A DNA stretch of 8,319 nucleotides from Gammaproteobacteria bacterium. GTDB lineage: Bacteria; Pseudomonadota; Gammaproteobacteria; UBA4575. How positions within the stretch are numbered: the first letter of the stretch is position 1; each line of letters opens with the position of its first letter. The stretch lies in contig JANQKJ010000205.1 in assembly GCA_028281205.1 (NCBI GenBank), positions 1 through 8,319 of the forward strand, in the 5' to 3' direction. The notes beneath the pieces are model-generated. The model had not been told where the DNA came from. It made no database searches and saw only the letters and a program-made list of their open reading frames with translations. Shown here piece by piece: positions 6,542 to 8,319 of this stretch. A program made the translations under genes and the position numbers.

Positions 6542-7627
6542 ATGAATATTTTTGGTAAAGACGTTAATCAATATCAGCACTTGAGTAAACTTAAAGACAA
6601 AGGGCTGCTTGATGCACATTTAAAGGCTGCTACACAAAGTGGTAAGACGTTCTTGTTTGATTCGCTTAAAGCTGATAATAAATTCCATGATGCAGAACCA
6701 TCGCAAGGGTTTGGGTATCTAACAAATAATCTACAAGCAATTCAATCAGAAGTAGAGGAAGTCCTTTATTTAAACTATCGATTGAATACGCTAGTGCCCA
6801 TCAATAACTCAATACCAGAAGGTGCAGAGTCATATGCTTTCCGTGTAAAAAATAGTTATGGTGAAGCTGGATTCATTGATTCATATGGAACAAACGCAGG
6901 TTCAGCAAGCACATCTTACTCATTGCGATCTACTCCAATTTTGCAAGGTGGTATTGATGCGCAATGGAGTTTGCAAGATGTGCGCACAGCAATGTTTGCT
7001 GGAGTCCCTTTGCAGACGGATACTATAGACGATGCTACAACTGCATGTTTAAATCATATTGAAAAAGTTGGGTTATTGGGAGATGTAACAAAAGGCTTTA
7101 CTGGGTTAATTACAAATGCAGATGTGCCAAAGATTCAAGAAGTGACAGCAAACACACTTGAAACAGCAACAGACCCAGCACGTTACATTAATGGACATCT
7201 AAACACAATTATTGATAGCACAAGCACTATTTTTGGTAATCGCATTACCACAGGGTTAACAATTTATTTACCAGTTAAACAATTTAATTTTTTAGCAACT
7301 GAAAAGTATGCAACAGATGCAAGCAAAACTGTTATGGATTATATCAAGATAAATAATGCTTGGACTGCAAACACAGGCAACCCTATTACATTTAAAGTGG
7401 TGATTGAGCTTAAAGATGCTGGATTATTATCAGATGATACAACCGCTGCTGATCGCATGCTTATTGGTTTTAATAATATGCGCATTATGGAAATGGGCAA
7501 CCCAATTATGCCGCGAGTTATTGGGATTGAAAACAAGCTGCGCTATTTTAAAGCACCACTTGAATATTCCATTTCACAATTAAACTTCAAGCATCCAAAC
7601 GGTTGCTTGTATGTTGACGGAATCTAA
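6542..7627 (+). CDS. major capsid protein, DUF2184-like
   Basis: A 361-residue protein with the size, position and layout of a major capsid protein of the DUF2184 (PF09950) type, probably HK97-fold. Visible stretches: an N-terminal region up to ~75 that may act as a delta-like or arm segment; VLYLNYRLNTLVPINNSIPEG (split as VLYLNYRLNT and LVPINNSIPEG); SYAFRVKNSYGEAGFIDSYG with the typical aromatic and glycine pattern; QWSLQDVRTA; and the C-terminal CLYVDGI, which matches the YADGI-type ending of this family. The shell would be built of several hundred copies. AGGAG at 6529-6533 stands eight bases before ATG 6542. The reading frame is intact. The family assignment is from memory of motifs; the capsid role is supported by both motifs and context. 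Confidence 0.85.
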   Translation: MNIFGKDVNQYQHLSKLKDKGLLDAHLKAATQSGKTFLFDSLKADNKFHDAEPSQGFGYLTNNLQAIQSEVEEVLYLNYRLNTLVPINNSIPEGAESYAFRVKNSYGEAGFIDSYGTNAGSASTSYSLRSTPILQGGIDAQWSLQDVRTAMFAGVPLQTDTIDDATTACLNHIEKVGLLGDVTKGFTGLITNADVPKIQEVTANTLETATDPARYINGHLNTIIDSTSTIFGNRITTGLTIYLPVKQFNFLATEKYATDASKTVMDYIKINNAWTANTGNPITFKVVIELKDAGLLSDDTTAADRMLIGFNNMRIMEMGNPIMPRVIGIENKLRYFKAPLEYSISQLNFKHPNGCLYVDGI

Positions 7628-7641
7628 TAGGAGATATAAAC

Positions 7642-7983
7642 ATGCCAATTACCGAAGATGATTATCAACACTTGTACTTCTATGCTCGACCACCAGTAGA
7701 GAAAAGCCCATTGCTTTATACTTGGCAAGATAAGTTCTATCACACACATCATGAAAAAGACCCTACATATACTGTGACAAGGATGCCAAAGCTGCGAGCA
7801 GAACAAATGATGAAAACATACGTTTATCAGCAAGAATGGCGCATGAATGGCTGGGTAAATCAGATAAAACTTGATTTCTCCAAATATTACTTAGAAGAAT
7901 ACTACGAAAATGGTGTATTCCTTTATTACATCGAGAGACCTAAACAAAAAGAAAGTAATGAAGTAGAAAAAAAAATCTACTAA
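7642..7983 (+). CDS. unrecognised structural-region protein, 113 residues
   Basis: I do not recognise a family. The protein is rich in aromatic residues (many Y, W, F) and ends in a charged region: PKQKESNEVEKKIY. It has no signal peptide or membrane segment. It lies between the capsid and DUF4054 genes, where head-tail joining or small structural proteins are common, so a structural or assembly role is likely but not shown. AGGAG at 7629-7633 lies eight bases before ATG 7642, suggesting good translation. The final codons follow nine A in a row (7967-7975). If one A were skipped, or the transcript carried 8 or 11 A, the protein would continue for 28 more residues to TAA at 8060-8062 and reach 139 residues. 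The stop at 7981 may therefore belong to a shorter of two products, or mark a frameshift. Confidence 0.75.
   Translation: MPITEDDYQHLYFYARPPVEKSPLLYTWQDKFYHTHHEKDPTYTVTRMPKLRAEQMMKTYVYQQEWRMNGWVNQIKLDFSKYYLEEYYENGVFLYYIERPKQKESNEVEKKIY
7967..7975 (+). other. A9 tract, possible slippage site
   Basis: Nine consecutive A occur between GTAG and TCTAC near the 3' end of the gene. Runs of nine or more A are known sites of RNA-polymerase slippage in bacteria. The tract joins the gene's own frame to an open downstream frame. Confidence 0.6.
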
Positions 7984-8062
7984 TGTTGAGAATGATGTTG
8001 TTGATGAGGTTGAAACTAAACCTACAAAACCACAAAAGCAAAAAGATAAAAAGGCTAAATAA
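7976..8062 (+). other. charged 28-residue tail in shifted frame
   Basis: This frame is open only from just after the A9 tract (a TAG at 7964-7966 closes it upstream). It codes for STNVENDVVDEVETKPTKP followed by QKQKDKKAK and a stop. It fills the only sizeable gap of the window and ends two bases before ATG 8065, as a real gene end would here. The composition, acidic then lysine-rich, suits a disordered tail that continues the charged end of the upstream protein. No separate start codon with a Shine-Dalgarno site is seen, so it is read as an extension of the 7642 gene, not as a new gene. Confidence 0.5.
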
Positions 8063-8064
8063 TT

Positions 8065-8319
8065 ATGAGCGTAGCTGGCACGGCAGAAGAAATGCTGCCA
8101 ATATTTAGATCAACTTTTCCTGAGTTCAACGGCACTATTGACGATAGGGTCTTAGTGTTTTTGAATTTGGCGAGAACAATTTTCTATAAATGCCAAGATG
8201 CTACGCTTTATTTGGCTGCACATTTATTAGTTTTAGCGAATAGCAACGGTATTGGAGATGAAAGCGCAACAGATCAACAAGTAGGGGATAATCAAGCTAG
8301 TCTACCTTTGAGTATGGCA
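8065..8319 (+). CDS. DUF4054 head-completion protein, 3' partial
   Basis: The first 85 residues of a DUF4054-family protein; the window ends inside the gene. Family marks are an N-terminal helix leading to FRSTFPEFNG, then a helix with LVFLNLAR, and the LYLAAHLLVLAN block, followed by a loop with polar residues. Proteins of this family (usually ~120-150 residues) are adaptor or head-completion proteins that sit below the portal; the role here is inferred from family and position. AAGG at 8051-8054 stands ten bases before ATG 8065, so the ribosome binding site lies inside the proposed shifted-frame tail of the upstream gene. The initiation codon follows the tail's stop by two bases. Confidence 0.8.
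   Translation, partial: MSVAGTAEEMLPIFRSTFPEFNGTIDDRVLVFLNLARTIFYKCQDATLYLAAHLLVLANSNGIGDESATDQQVGDNQASLPLSMA

Noticed and set aside
1..8319. Hidden defence or toxin-antitoxin genes between structural genes
   Set aside because: The only non-coding space is a few short gaps under 20 bases and 7984-8064; none holds an independent gene.

Overview
The window is an 8.3 kb piece of a tailed-phage or prophage packaging and head module. All genes run on the + strand, packed end to end with overlaps or gaps of under 20 bases, apart from one 81-base stretch near the end. The DNA is AT-rich and uses AUA, AAA and UUA codons heavily. Shine-Dalgarno sites are good (AGGAG or GAGG). The set of head proteins (PBSX-type large terminase, HI1409/DUF1073-type portal, Mu gpF-like minor head protein, DUF2213, DUF2184-type capsid, DUF4054) is typical of siphovirus-like phages and prophages of low-GC Gammaproteobacteria such as Pasteurellaceae, Orbaceae or Moraxellaceae. 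The host is an inference; nothing in the window fixes the genus.

Layout. 1-1076: end of a ParB-like/adenine DNA methyltransferase fusion, cut by the window edge. 1069-1425: putative small terminase. 1422-2768: large terminase. 2771-4168: portal. 4152-4961: Mu gpF-like minor head protein. 4945-6003: DUF2213 prohead protease with an acidic scaffold-like C-terminus. 6022-6525: probable head decoration protein. 6542-7627: major capsid protein. 7642-7983: unrecognised small protein whose frame appears to continue to 8062 after an A9 tract. 8065-8319: DUF4054 head-completion protein, cut by the window end.

How the genes work together. The terminase pair cuts the phage DNA and pumps it through the portal. 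The portal, minor head protein, protease/scaffold, capsid and decoration proteins build the procapsid. The last two genes probably belong to the neck. The methyltransferase just upstream may mark phage DNA against host restriction.

The notable signals concern translation. The large terminase and the minor head protein both lack any ATG/GTG/TTG codon at the place where their conserved N-termini begin. In both, an ATA codon sits 6-7 bases after a GAGG Shine-Dalgarno core. The DUF2213 gene holds a strong in-frame internal start exactly at its protease/scaffold boundary. The gene after the capsid gene ends just after nine consecutive A, and a 28-codon charged tail lies open in the next frame, as expected for slippage. 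No tRNA, rRNA, CRISPR array, insertion sequence or clear rho-independent terminator was seen.
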